Part shown: positions 25,935 through 33,836 of the stretch, piece after piece
Layout: every line of letters starts with the position of its first letter
How positions within the stretch are numbered: position 1 is the first letter of the stretch
From: Hyphomicrobiales bacterium
GTDB taxonomy: Bacteria; Pseudomonadota; Alphaproteobacteria; Rhizobiales; Rhizobiaceae
Reading direction: 5' to 3'
NCBI GenBank assembly: GCA_900470965.1
Contig: UCCS01000055.1
Coordinates: forward strand, 1 to 53,645
Length of the DNA: 53,645 nt
Made by a program: the position numbers and the translations under genes
Notes under the pieces: generated by a model
The model's database searches: none
What the model was told of the DNA's origin: nothing
What the model saw: only the letters and a program-made list of their open reading frames with translations

Positions 25935-26910
25935 GCATCCATGGCTGCTTCTGCTGCTTCCGCTTCCCCTGCTGATCTGGTGGTTGCTGCCACCGCACCG
26001 GGAGACATCGGCATCGATCCGTCTGCCGTTTTTCGATCAGGTAACACGCGCCGCCGGCGTACAGCCGACAGAGGGTTCCGTCGTGCCGAAGCGAACATGG
26101 CACCAGACGATCGTCGAAGGCCTCGCCTGGTGCCTTGTCGTGCTGGCGCTCGCCCGGCCACAATTCGTCGAGCCACCGCTCGAAAAGGTAGAGCCGCAGC
26201 GCGATATCCTCTTGGCGCTCGACCTCTCGCAATCGATGGAGACACGTGATTTCCCGGTACCCGACGGCAGTCTGGGAGCGCGCGTCGACGCCGTACGAAC
26301 CGTGGTCGCCGATTTCGTCACGAAACGACCGAACGACCGGCTAGGCCTGATCGCTTTCGGCGATGCGCCCTACCCGCTTGCGCCCTTCACCATGGACCAT
26401 GATCTCGTACGGATGATGATCAACGGATTGCTGCCCGGCATTGCCGGCCCGCGCACATCGCTTGGGGATTCGATCGGCCTCGCGCTCAGAATGTTCGAAA
26501 AGACCACAGTCCCGGAAAAAGTCCTGATTCTGCTGACCGACGGCAATGATACGGCAAGCAAGATGCCGCCGCTGAAGGCGGCAGAGATCGCCGGCAGGAA
26601 TAACATCATCATCCATGCGATCGGCATCGGTGATCCCGCCGCGACAGGCGAGGACAAGCTGGATACGGGCACATTGCAGAAGATCGCCGCAGATACCGGC
26701 GGGCGTTATTTCTTCGGCGGCGACCAGAACCAGCTCGAGGCAATATATGACGTTCTCGACCAGATCACGCCGGATGAACAGAAGGTACTGTCCTGGCGCC
26801 CGCGTATCGAACTGTTTCATTGGCCGCTTGGCGCCGCGATCGTCATTCTCGCCCTCTATCACCTCTTTGCAGGCTCTTACGGCCTGATCCGCAGGAGGGC
26901 CGCGGCGTGA
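25921..26910 (+). CDS. BatA-like von Willebrand factor A domain membrane protein
   Basis: A 329-residue protein with membrane helices near both ends (LLLLLPLPLLIWWLL, ALARP region, and AAIVILALYHLFAG) and a central VWA domain. The MIDAS motif D-x-S-x-S is intact in LALDLSQSMETRD, with the Thr (GPRTSLGDS) and Asp (LLTDGNDTAS) positions also present. It probably binds a divalent metal and a protein ligand at the membrane. Overlap GTGA with the next gene. Part of the MoxR-Bat system. Confidence 0.92.
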   Translation: MYQLEHPWLLLLLPLPLLIWWLLPPHRETSASIRLPFFDQVTRAAGVQPTEGSVVPKRTWHQTIVEGLAWCLVVLALARPQFVEPPLEKVEPQRDILLALDLSQSMETRDFPVPDGSLGARVDAVRTVVADFVTKRPNDRLGLIAFGDAPYPLAPFTMDHDLVRMMINGLLPGIAGPRTSLGDSIGLALRMFEKTTVPEKVLILLTDGNDTASKMPPLKAAEIAGRNNIIIHAIGIGDPAATGEDKLDTGTLQKIAADTGGRYFFGGDQNQLEAIYDVLDQITPDEQKVLSWRPRIELFHWPLGAAIVILALYHLFAGSYGLIRRRAAA

Positions 26911-28463
26911 TTACGGATCTGCATTTCCTGCGGCCGTGGTGGTTGCTGGCCCTGTTCGTTCCACCCCTCATCCTCTGGCTGGCAGCGCGCTCAGACGATA
27001 TTCGCGACCGTTGGAAGAGCATGATCGCGCCGCATCTGCTCGACAAGCTGATCGTCGAGCCCATCGGTCGTGGCCGGATCAATCCGTCTTGGCTGCTCGC
27101 CGGTCTGATGGCCTTGGGCACGATCGCCGCAGCAGGTCCGACGTGGCAGCGCGAGGCCCCGCCCTTTGTCGAGGATACAGCGCCTCTTGTCATCGCCGTC
27201 GATCTTTCGCCGACCATGGACGCGATCGATATCAGCCCCAGCCGCATCGAACGTGCAAAGCTCAAGATCCACGATATCCTTGCCGCGCGACCCGGGGCGA
27301 AAACCGCAGTCGTCGCCTATGCCGGCAGCGCCCACCTCGTAGTACCGCTGACAGAAGATGCCTCCTTGATCGAGAGCTACTCGGATGCCTTGGCGACGCG
27401 GATCATGCCCAAGCCCGGCAAGGACACGTCAGCTGCGCTTTCGCTGTCGAACAACCTTTTCAAGACCGAGGGCACGGCTGGCACGATCCTGTTTCTGACC
27501 GATGGTATCGAACCGGCGGCACTGGATGCACTGAAGGCCGCAAATGCCAATAGCGTCGTCATTCTCGGCATAGGAACTGCCGAGGGCGGTCCGGTCAAGA
27601 CGGCCGACGGCAGCTTTCTGACAGGTGCGGGCGGCGGGCGCCTCCTGCCCAAACTCGATATCGAGGCCCTGAAGCAGGTACAGTCGGCGACGGGGGCAGA
27701 TGTCGCTACTATCACGGATGACGATACGGACGTGCGCTGGATCAGCCAGCGCATCAGCACGAATTTTTCCGATGCGCAGGCTTCCGAAGGCAATCGCTGG
27801 CGGGATGCCGGCTGGTGGTTGGTTGGTCCGGTCGCCTTGTTGCTCGCCTTCTCCTTCCGGCGCGGCTGGGTGGTCAGGGTCGGCGCTCTGTTCCTCGCTA
27901 TCCGATTACTGACGCCGTCTCCGGCGGAGGCGGCTGACTTCATGGATCTGTGGCTGACGCCGAACCAGCAGGGGCGACTGGCTTTCGAACAGGACGATTT
28001 CGAGAGGGCTGCCGGCCATCTCAGGGATCCCATGTGGAAAGGCGTCGCGCTTTACCGGGCTGGCCATTTTCAGGATGCGCTCGACGCCTTCGCAGCCATC
28101 GATACGGCCGAGAGCTGGTACAATCAGGGAAATACACTCCTGCATCTCGGCAAATTCGAACAGGCCGTCGCGGCTTACCAGAAGGCGATCGAAAAACAGA
28201 AGGACTGGCCGGACGCTGAGGCCGATCTCGTCATCGCAGAAAGGCTACTAAAGGCCCAACAGGAGAAGGAAGAAGAGCAGCCGCAGGAGCCGAACGAGAA
28301 GCCCGACAGCGTCCAGTTCGACGACAAGGGAAAAAAAGGCAAGGAAGGGCAGATCAGCATCGCCGAACAGACCTCGGAGATGTGGATGAAGAACATTCAG
28401 ACGAGCCCGGCCGACCTGATGGCGCGCAAGTTCGCAATGGAAGCGCAGGAGCAAAAGCAATGA
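26907..28463 (+). CDS. Fused BatB/BatC-like VWA-TPR membrane protein
   Basis: A 518-residue protein from GTG 26907. The first 330 residues form a BatB-like VWA membrane domain; its MIDAS reads DLSPTMD, with Thr for the second Ser. A helix pair (WWLVGPVALLLAF, VGALFLAIRLL) leads to a BatC-like tail with TPR repeats (GRLAFEQDDFERAAGHL and WYNQGNTLLHLGKFEQAVAAYQKAI). A Glu/Lys/Gln-rich low-complexity end follows. In some bacteria BatB and BatC are separate; here they are one polypeptide. The TPR part is presumably periplasmic. Confidence 0.9.
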   Translation: MITDLHFLRPWWLLALFVPPLILWLAARSDDIRDRWKSMIAPHLLDKLIVEPIGRGRINPSWLLAGLMALGTIAAAGPTWQREAPPFVEDTAPLVIAVDLSPTMDAIDISPSRIERAKLKIHDILAARPGAKTAVVAYAGSAHLVVPLTEDASLIESYSDALATRIMPKPGKDTSAALSLSNNLFKTEGTAGTILFLTDGIEPAALDALKAANANSVVILGIGTAEGGPVKTADGSFLTGAGGGRLLPKLDIEALKQVQSATGADVATITDDDTDVRWISQRISTNFSDAQASEGNRWRDAGWWLVGPVALLLAFSFRRGWVVRVGALFLAIRLLTPSPAEAADFMDLWLTPNQQGRLAFEQDDFERAAGHLRDPMWKGVALYRAGHFQDALDAFAAIDTAESWYNQGNTLLHLGKFEQAVAAYQKAIEKQKDWPDAEADLVIAERLLKAQQEKEEEQPQEPNEKPDSVQFDDKGKKGKEGQISIAEQTSEMWMKNIQTSPADLMARKFAMEAQEQKQ

Positions 28464-29758
28464 TGCGCTTTGGCCTGTTGTTTTGGCTGGTGATATCGGG
28501 GAGTGCGCTCGCCGCCGAACCGTTTGCGCGGGCGGCGATCGAAGGCAGCGGCGAGATCGTGCCGGGGCAGCAGATGCGCCTGACGGTCGATGTCTTCGTA
28601 CCCGACTTCTTCACCTCGCCGCCGCAGTTTCCCCTATTCGATGTTCCGAACGCAATGGTCACCCTGCCGGAGGAGCGCAGCTTCAACCTGACGCAGACCA
28701 TCGACGGCGTGCAATATTCCGGCATCCGCCGCAGTTATGCGATCGTGCCGGAAGTATCCGGCCTCTTTACCGTGCCGGATATCCCGATCGAGCTTGGCTA
28801 TGCCGTGGAAGGAAAGCCGACAAAGGCAACCGTCACCATCCCGGGTATTTCTTTCACGGTCGGTGGCGACTCCCTCCCGGACCAGCCGGTATTTGCGGCG
28901 CATGGTTTGACGATCGAACAATCCTTCGATCGTGATCCGTCCAGGCTGAAGGCAGGCGATGCGCTTTCGCGGACCATCACCGTCACGGCTCTGGACACAC
29001 AGGCCATGATGATGCCGCCGGTGGACATCGGCAACGCATCCGGGCTGCAGCAATATGTGAAGCCGCCTAAGATAGAAGACGGCATAGATATGAACAGGGA
29101 AACGGCCAGCAGACACACCGAAACCATTGTCTATACCACCGCCACCGCCGGAACATTCGACATACCCGCGGTTTCCTACCCGTGGTTCGATGTCGACAGC
29201 AAAACGCAGAAAACCGCGACACTTCCCGATGTGAAAGTCACGGTCGGCGCTGCAGCGGTCAAAGAGGCGATCGCTCCACAGCTTTCACAGGAAGAGAACC
29301 CCTGGTCGCGCCCGCGCAGCATCTGGCTCATTGCCGCAATCGCCGTCGCATTGGCGGCTGCCGTCCTCATTGTCCGCTGGCTCGCACCCAGTTTCGCCGC
29401 ATGGCGCTCGAAACATCGGGATCTCAGAGACGGTTCCCGCTCCCATCACCTTCGCCAAATAACGCAGACCATCAGGACCGGCAGCGAAACCGCAATCTAT
29501 GCGGCCCTGCAGGCCTGGGCCTCGGAAGTCGGGTACCGAACTATCGCCGATTGGCTGGCAAGAGAGGGCTCTGCCGACCTCAAGCAGCAGATCGAACTTC
29601 TGGAACGCAGGCTTTTTGCGGCACAAGTGGGTACGGATATCGACAGGACCGCAATCGCCAATGCCCTTGTCCTGCACGGTGCTGTGAGCGACGAGAAAAA
29701 ACGATCGGCGCTGCCGCCGCTCAACCCGATCACGGCCGATGAAAGATCGCCAGCCTGA
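28460..29758 (+). CDS. BatD-like exported protein
   Basis: A 432-residue protein with a signal peptide (ends near ALA-AEP), beta-rich periplasmic domains (DVFVPDFFTSPPQFPLFDVPNAMVTL; GLTIEQSFDRDPSRLKAGDALSRTITVTA, a BatD repeat type), one membrane helix (SIWLIAAIAVALAAAVLIVRWL, about residues 291-312) and a C-terminal cytosolic helical domain. Last gene of the MoxR-Bat operon, coupled by ATGA; it ends 15 bp from the convergent outer-membrane gene. Confidence 0.88.
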   Translation: MMRFGLLFWLVISGSALAAEPFARAAIEGSGEIVPGQQMRLTVDVFVPDFFTSPPQFPLFDVPNAMVTLPEERSFNLTQTIDGVQYSGIRRSYAIVPEVSGLFTVPDIPIELGYAVEGKPTKATVTIPGISFTVGGDSLPDQPVFAAHGLTIEQSFDRDPSRLKAGDALSRTITVTALDTQAMMMPPVDIGNASGLQQYVKPPKIEDGIDMNRETASRHTETIVYTTATAGTFDIPAVSYPWFDVDSKTQKTATLPDVKVTVGAAAVKEAIAPQLSQEENPWSRPRSIWLIAAIAVALAAAVLIVRWLAPSFAAWRSKHRDLRDGSRSHHLRQITQTIRTGSETAIYAALQAWASEVGYRTIADWLAREGSADLKQQIELLERRLFAAQVGTDIDRTAIANALVLHGAVSDEKKRSALPPLNPITADERSPA

Positions 29759-29773
29759 CGGCCCACCCGGTTT

Positions 29774-30586
29774 CTATTTCGGAAACAGGAATGTCATGCC
29801 GACGCGAAAGGCCCAGCCTTCGGCCCCATTGTCGGGCGCATCCGCCCAGTAGCGAACGCCGGCGGACAGGCTGACTGGCTGCTGGCCGAATTTCAGAAGC
29901 TTCGAAGCCTGCAGATTGATCGGTACGGACCACTGGTTGGCTTCCCAGTCATAGGTGCTCTCGGTGTTGAGCGTGAAGGTCCAGGCATCCTTTGTCGTGT
30001 ATGAGAGGAAGGGCTGCAGGAAGGTCGAGCTCACATCCGCCCTGTCGCTCTGTCCCGCGAAGGACCAGATATGGTTGGCGAGAATGCCATAAGTCCAGGG
30101 ACCGTCCTGTTTCAACAGCACCGAGGTCGGACCCGCGCCCCATTTCCCGGCCCCCAGCAATTCGTCCGTCGCTGTCGGAATGAGAAAGACCGGGCCAACA
30201 CCCCAGATGAGTCCACCCGGTCCGGGCTGCTTGGGAGAGAAGAAGAAGCTCTGCGTGATATCGCCGATACCGAACTGATGCCCGGAGGAGCCAGCAATAT
30301 CGTCCTGCCATATGACAGGCAGAATGGTGCGCGAAATGATGTTCCAGTCCTCATTGATGGAAAACGGAATGACCGGCTGAATATTCAGCGTCTCGCGATT
30401 GCCGTCTTCCGGGCCGAAACCGCGGTCATAGTTGAACTGGAAGGGGACGCTGATCAGCGAAGCGACCGGATTGGTGAGCTTCTTGGCAAGATCGCTGTCG
30501 GACTCCTGCGCCGCAGCCGAGCCGATCATGCCGAACAGCCCGTGCAAAAGCACCAGCAGGCAAGACGCCAACCTGATCCGGCTCAT
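29774..30586 (-). CDS. Outer-membrane beta-barrel protein (transporter-like, MetA-pathway type)
   Basis: A 270-residue protein with signal peptide (cleavage near SAAA-QE) and alternating hydrophobic/aromatic strands through to the terminal GMTFLFPK, as in outer-membrane barrels. Segments such as NYDRGFGPEDGNRETLNIQPVIPFSINEDWNIISRTILPVI and FGIGDITQSFFFSPKQPG match proteins annotated as 'transporter' of the Phenol_MetA_deg type. Substrate unknown. ATG 30586 has GGAGG with 6 nt. Controlled by motif copy 3 and divergent from the FGE gene. Confidence 0.8.
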   Translation of the reverse strand: MSRIRLASCLLVLLHGLFGMIGSAAAQESDSDLAKKLTNPVASLISVPFQFNYDRGFGPEDGNRETLNIQPVIPFSINEDWNIISRTILPVIWQDDIAGSSGHQFGIGDITQSFFFSPKQPGPGGLIWGVGPVFLIPTATDELLGAGKWGAGPTSVLLKQDGPWTYGILANHIWSFAGQSDRADVSSTFLQPFLSYTTKDAWTFTLNTESTYDWEANQWSVPINLQASKLLKFGQQPVSLSAGVRYWADAPDNGAEGWAFRVGMTFLFPK

Positions 30587-30639
30587 AATATCCCTCCGAT
30601 ACCCATGCGGCACGAGAAGACACAGGCTCACCCTCGCAA

Positions 30640-30658
30640 ACAAGTACGTTACCGTAAA
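30640..30658 (-). promoter_or_regulatory. Regulon motif copy 3, upstream of outer-membrane protein 1
   Basis: Read on the minus strand: TTTACGGTAACGTACTTGT, matching 17 of 19 positions. It points to the barrel gene, with 53 bp to ATG 30586. Its distal end runs into the palindrome CGTAAATTTACG. Copy 4 faces the other way 33 bp further on, with the palindrome CTCGCGCGCGAG (30676-30687) between. Confidence 0.8.
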
Positions 30659-30691
30659 TTTACGCCAGCCATTACCTCGCGCGCGAGCGCG

Positions 30692-30710
30692 TTTACGGTA
30701 ACGTACTTCC
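30692..30710 (+). promoter_or_regulatory. Regulon motif copy 4, upstream of the FGE-HAD operon
   Basis: TTTACGGTAACGTACTTCC, exact consensus, oriented toward the FGE gene with 50 bp to ATG 30761. Extra TTTAC-like half-sites lie upstream at 30659 and 30671, 12 bp apart. Confidence 0.85.
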
Positions 30711-30760
30711 GTCTCCCCCGCTTAAGCGCGAAACTTCAAGCTCAGACTCCGGAGGTGACG

Positions 30761-31765
30761 ATGGCGTTGGCATTCGACGATGGGCAGGCTTCGGGAGCGA
30801 CACCCGAAGGCATGGTCTGGATTCCCGGCCGGACCTTCACGATGGGTTCGAACGACCACTACCCGGAGGAAGCGCCCGCACATCCCGTGAAGGTCAATGG
30901 CTTCTGGATCGACGAAATCCCGGTCACGAACCGCAGGTTCACGGAGTTCGTCAAGGCGACCGGCTATATCACCTTCGCCGAAAAGACGCCCGAGGCAAGG
31001 GACTACCCCGGCGCCAGGCCAGAGATGCTGCGCGCCGGATCGCTTGTCTTTTTCCAGCCGAAGACGGTCAGTGGGTCTGATATCACCCAGTGGTGGACCT
31101 TCAAGTTCGGTGCGAACTGGCGCAGGCCGCTCGGTGGCCTGAGCGACCTGCGCGGCAAGCTCGACCACCCCGTCGTTCATGTCGCCTGGTGCGATGCCAA
31201 GGCCTATGCGGACTGGGCAGGCCTTGACCTGCCGAGTGAAGCGGAATGGGAGCTTGCAGCTCGCGGCGGCCTGGACGATACCGAATTCGCCTGGGGCAAC
31301 GAGCTGATGCCCGGCGGCACCCCCATGGCCAACACCTGGCAGGGAACCTTCCCCGTGACATCCACGAAACCGAAAGGCCATGAGCGGACTTCGCCCGTTC
31401 GCAGCTTTCCGCCGAACGGCTACGGCCTCTACGACATGATCGGCAATGTCTGGGAATGGACCACCGACTACTGGTCCGACCGCCACACGGAACCCGCTGC
31501 AAAAGCCTGCTGCATTCCAAGCAATCCGCGCGGCGGCGGCGTGGAGGCGAGTTACGATCCCCGCCAACCCAGCATCCGCATTCCGCGCCGTGTGCTGAAG
31601 GGCGGCTCGCATCTTTGTGCACCGAATTACTGCCGTCGCTATCGCCCGGCCGCCCGCCATGCCGAGCCGGAGGATACATCGACGAGCCATCTCGGCTTCC
31701 GCTGCATCAAACGCGTTTCAGCGCCACCGGAGGACGTCCATGAGACGATCCACTCAAACCATTGA
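30761..31765 (+). CDS. Formylglycine-generating enzyme (FGE/SUMF1) family protein
   Basis: A 334-residue FGE-sulfatase domain protein without signal peptide. GMVWIPGRTFTMGSNDHYPEEAPAHPVKVNGFWIDEIPVTNRRF is the family N-terminal block; GNVWEWTTDYW and GFRC close it. The copper-binding pair is kept: Cys286 and Cys291 in GGSHLCAPNYCRRYRPAAR, matching true FGEs rather than Cys-less EgtB/PvdO relatives. It should convert the Cys97 of the sulfatase at 21797 to formylglycine in the cytosol before export. GGAGG lies 5 nt before the start. It overlaps the HAD gene by 26 bp. Confidence 0.92.
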   Translation: MALAFDDGQASGATPEGMVWIPGRTFTMGSNDHYPEEAPAHPVKVNGFWIDEIPVTNRRFTEFVKATGYITFAEKTPEARDYPGARPEMLRAGSLVFFQPKTVSGSDITQWWTFKFGANWRRPLGGLSDLRGKLDHPVVHVAWCDAKAYADWAGLDLPSEAEWELAARGGLDDTEFAWGNELMPGGTPMANTWQGTFPVTSTKPKGHERTSPVRSFPPNGYGLYDMIGNVWEWTTDYWSDRHTEPAAKACCIPSNPRGGGVEASYDPRQPSIRIPRRVLKGGSHLCAPNYCRRYRPAARHAEPEDTSTSHLGFRCIKRVSAPPEDVHETIHSNH

Positions 31766-32756
31766 CGCAAGCCTTGCCTCCCTCGTCGTCGCTCTCATCC
31801 TTCTGATCGCGGCAGCGTGGAACCCGGTCCTCGCGCAGGAGCCGCTGCCTTCGTGGAATGACACGTCCGCCAAGAGCCGCATCATGGATTTCGTCAAGGC
31901 AACCGTCACGGAGGGTGGTGAGCGTTATGTCGCGCCTTTGAACCGCATCGCCGTCTTCGACAATGACGGCACGCTTTGGTCCGAGCAGCCCTACTACGCG
32001 CAGCTCGGCTTTGTGCTCGACCGGGTCAAGACGCTCGCGCCACAGCATCCCGAATGGAAGACCAGAGAGCCCTTCAAGAGCGTTCTCGGCGGCGACCTGA
32101 AAGGCGTCGCAAGAGGTGGTGAAAAGGGCATGGTGGACCTCGTGATGGTGACGCATGCCAACACGACCACGGACGAATTCAACACGATCGTCACCGACTG
32201 GTTTGCGGCATCGAAACATCCGAAGACCGGCAAGCTCTATACCGAGATGACCTACCTGCCGATGCGCGAACTGCTGGACTATCTGCGCGCCAACAGCTTT
32301 CGCACCTATATCGTCTCGGGCGGCGGCGTGGAATTCATGCGTCCGGTGACGGAAAAGATCTACGGCATCCCGCCCGAACAGGTCGTCGGCAGTACGATTG
32401 CCACCGAATATGATCTGGTCGGCGACGTTCCGGTCCTCAGACGCCTGCCGAAGATCGACTTTGTCGACGATGGTCCAGGCAAGCCGGTGGGCATCAACAA
32501 GTTCATTGGCCTCAGGCCGATCTTCGTCGCCGGCAATTCGGATGGCGACTACGAGATGATGCGCTGGACGACGGCGGGCAAAGGTCCGGGCTTCGCCATG
32601 CTGGTCCACCATACCGACGCCGCGCGGGAATACGCCTATGATAGGGATTCAGCCTTCGGGAAGCTGGATAAGGCACTCAACGAGGCCGAGCGTCGCAACT
32701 GGCTGGTGGTCGACATGAAGAACGACTGGAAAAAGATCTTCGCTTTCGATCAGTGA
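31740..32756 (+). CDS. Exported HAD-superfamily phosphatase (phosphoserine-phosphatase-like)
   Basis: A 338-residue HAD hydrolase with a signal peptide or N-terminal anchor (LASLVVALILLIAAAWNPVLA-QE). Motif I is DNDGT in IAVFDNDGTLW, motif II Ser in TYIVSGGG, and motif IV acidic residues in AGNSDGDYEMM; a Lys in GKPVGINKFIG fits motif III. Such proteins dephosphorylate small molecules, here in the periplasm. It is cotranscribed with FGE (GGAGG inside the FGE 3' end, 26-bp overlap). Substrate unknown. Confidence 0.87.
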   Translation: MRRSTQTIDASLASLVVALILLIAAAWNPVLAQEPLPSWNDTSAKSRIMDFVKATVTEGGERYVAPLNRIAVFDNDGTLWSEQPYYAQLGFVLDRVKTLAPQHPEWKTREPFKSVLGGDLKGVARGGEKGMVDLVMVTHANTTTDEFNTIVTDWFAASKHPKTGKLYTEMTYLPMRELLDYLRANSFRTYIVSGGGVEFMRPVTEKIYGIPPEQVVGSTIATEYDLVGDVPVLRRLPKIDFVDDGPGKPVGINKFIGLRPIFVAGNSDGDYEMMRWTTAGKGPGFAMLVHHTDAAREYAYDRDSAFGKLDKALNEAERRNWLVVDMKNDWKKIFAFDQ

Positions 32757-32774
32757 AAAAGCACTCGGTCGGGT

Positions 32775-32801
32775 GATTGCCGCGAGCGCCCTCGCGCAAT
32801 C
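32775..32801. terminator. Hairpin between convergent HAD and outer-membrane genes
   Basis: GATTGC-C-GCGAG pairs with CTCGCGCAATC (one bulged C) around the 4-nt loop CGCC. It occupies the 45-bp gap between two convergent stops and could terminate both transcripts. No long U-run is present. Confidence 0.5.
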
Positions 32802-33584
32802 TCAGAAATGAAAGACGACGCCCAGGATCGGGCCATGCTCGACGATATCGTTGGTCAGGGTATCGTCACTATAGTTCACGCCGAGAGCACGATAGCCGGC
32901 AATGGCGGAAATGGTGTCATTCCATTTGTAGCCGATAGCCGCCATGACATCCCAGTCGAGATCGGCACCGCCGGCGCCGATCAGACCCCACCCGGTAAAA
33001 TAGACCGAAGGCGTGATCGAATACATCCCCCTGACGCCGGCCATGGCATCGACCCAAGTGGCATCGTCAGTGCCTGACACGCCGCCCAGCGGGCCGCCGG
33101 AAAAGGAAATCGTCGTTTCGGTATACCAGATCTTCACGCCGCCGATCACATCGAGGCGGCCCTGGGGCTCGTCAATCACCGAGTAACCCGCACCGATCAT
33201 CGCCGTGAAGGTTTCCGTTTTCAGGTCGACCTCGTCGGCGAATATGCCGCGCGGCGTGGCCGAGTCCGTCGTTATGCGGGCATAGATAATATCGGTCACG
33301 ATGCTGAAACGGTCATAACGGGCATCGCCCGCTGCCATGAAGCCGAAATCGATATCCGAGAGAATGTCGCCGAAACTCTCGTCGACATGAACCTCCGGAA
33401 GGCCGAAAACGCCGGTGTCGCCCGTGATCCCGGCGGCCCAGAAATAGGGCGAGATCGAAAAGGTCCATTTGTCGGGATCATCCGGCAGCGGCTGCGGAGC
33501 GAGAACGGGAGCAATATCCGCAGCCTTCACGACTACGGGAGCGGCCAGAATGGCCGCGGAAAGCAATAGCATGGTGGTTCGCAT
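32802..33584 (-). CDS. Outer-membrane beta-barrel protein
   Basis: A 260-residue exported protein: signal peptide to about VVVKA-AD, then repeated amphipathic strands (KWTFSISPYFWAAGITGDTGVFG, YDRFSIVTDIIYARI, TFTAMIGAGYSVI) and a C-terminal Phe (GPILGVVFHF), the outer-membrane assembly signal. It resembles Omp25/OmpA-barrel-like proteins of alphaproteobacteria. GAGGG lies 8 nt before ATG 33584, with the same GAGGGATATT leader as the other barrel gene at 30586. Under motif copy 5, 70 bp upstream. Confidence 0.8.
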   Translation of the reverse strand: MRTTMLLLSAAILAAPVVVKAADIAPVLAPQPLPDDPDKWTFSISPYFWAAGITGDTGVFGLPEVHVDESFGDILSDIDFGFMAAGDARYDRFSIVTDIIYARITTDSATPRGIFADEVDLKTETFTAMIGAGYSVIDEPQGRLDVIGGVKIWYTETTISFSGGPLGGVSGTDDATWVDAMAGVRGMYSITPSVYFTGWGLIGAGGADLDWDVMAAIGYKWNDTISAIAGYRALGVNYSDDTLTNDIVEHGPILGVVFHF

Positions 33585-33654
33585 CCAATATCCCTCTGCT
33601 GACCCACGAATTTAATCGCCCCTGTAGCGATAGGATACATCTCCGGCTCTACGC

Positions 33655-33673
33655 GGAAGTACGTTACGGTAAA
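33655..33673 (-). promoter_or_regulatory. Regulon motif copy 5, upstream of outer-membrane protein 2
   Basis: On the minus strand TTTACCGTAACGTACTTCC, differing only at the central G/C. It points to the barrel gene, 70 bp from its ATG. Two more TTTAC half-sites follow on the distal side (plus-strand GTAAA at 33669, 33681 and 33693), exactly 12 bp apart. Confidence 0.85.
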
Positions 33674-33836
33674 CCGCGCCGTAAATGCCGCTGTAAACGG
33701 GCCTGTCGTTTTCGGGATATTGCGACGCTTCTGCCTCGGAAGCCGAAAGGAAAAACGCTTCGAATGTTCTCGTCGCATCGGCCGACCAGGTTGCAGGAGA
33801 GCTTTGCAGAGAACGGGAGCGAGCAGCTAATCCCAT

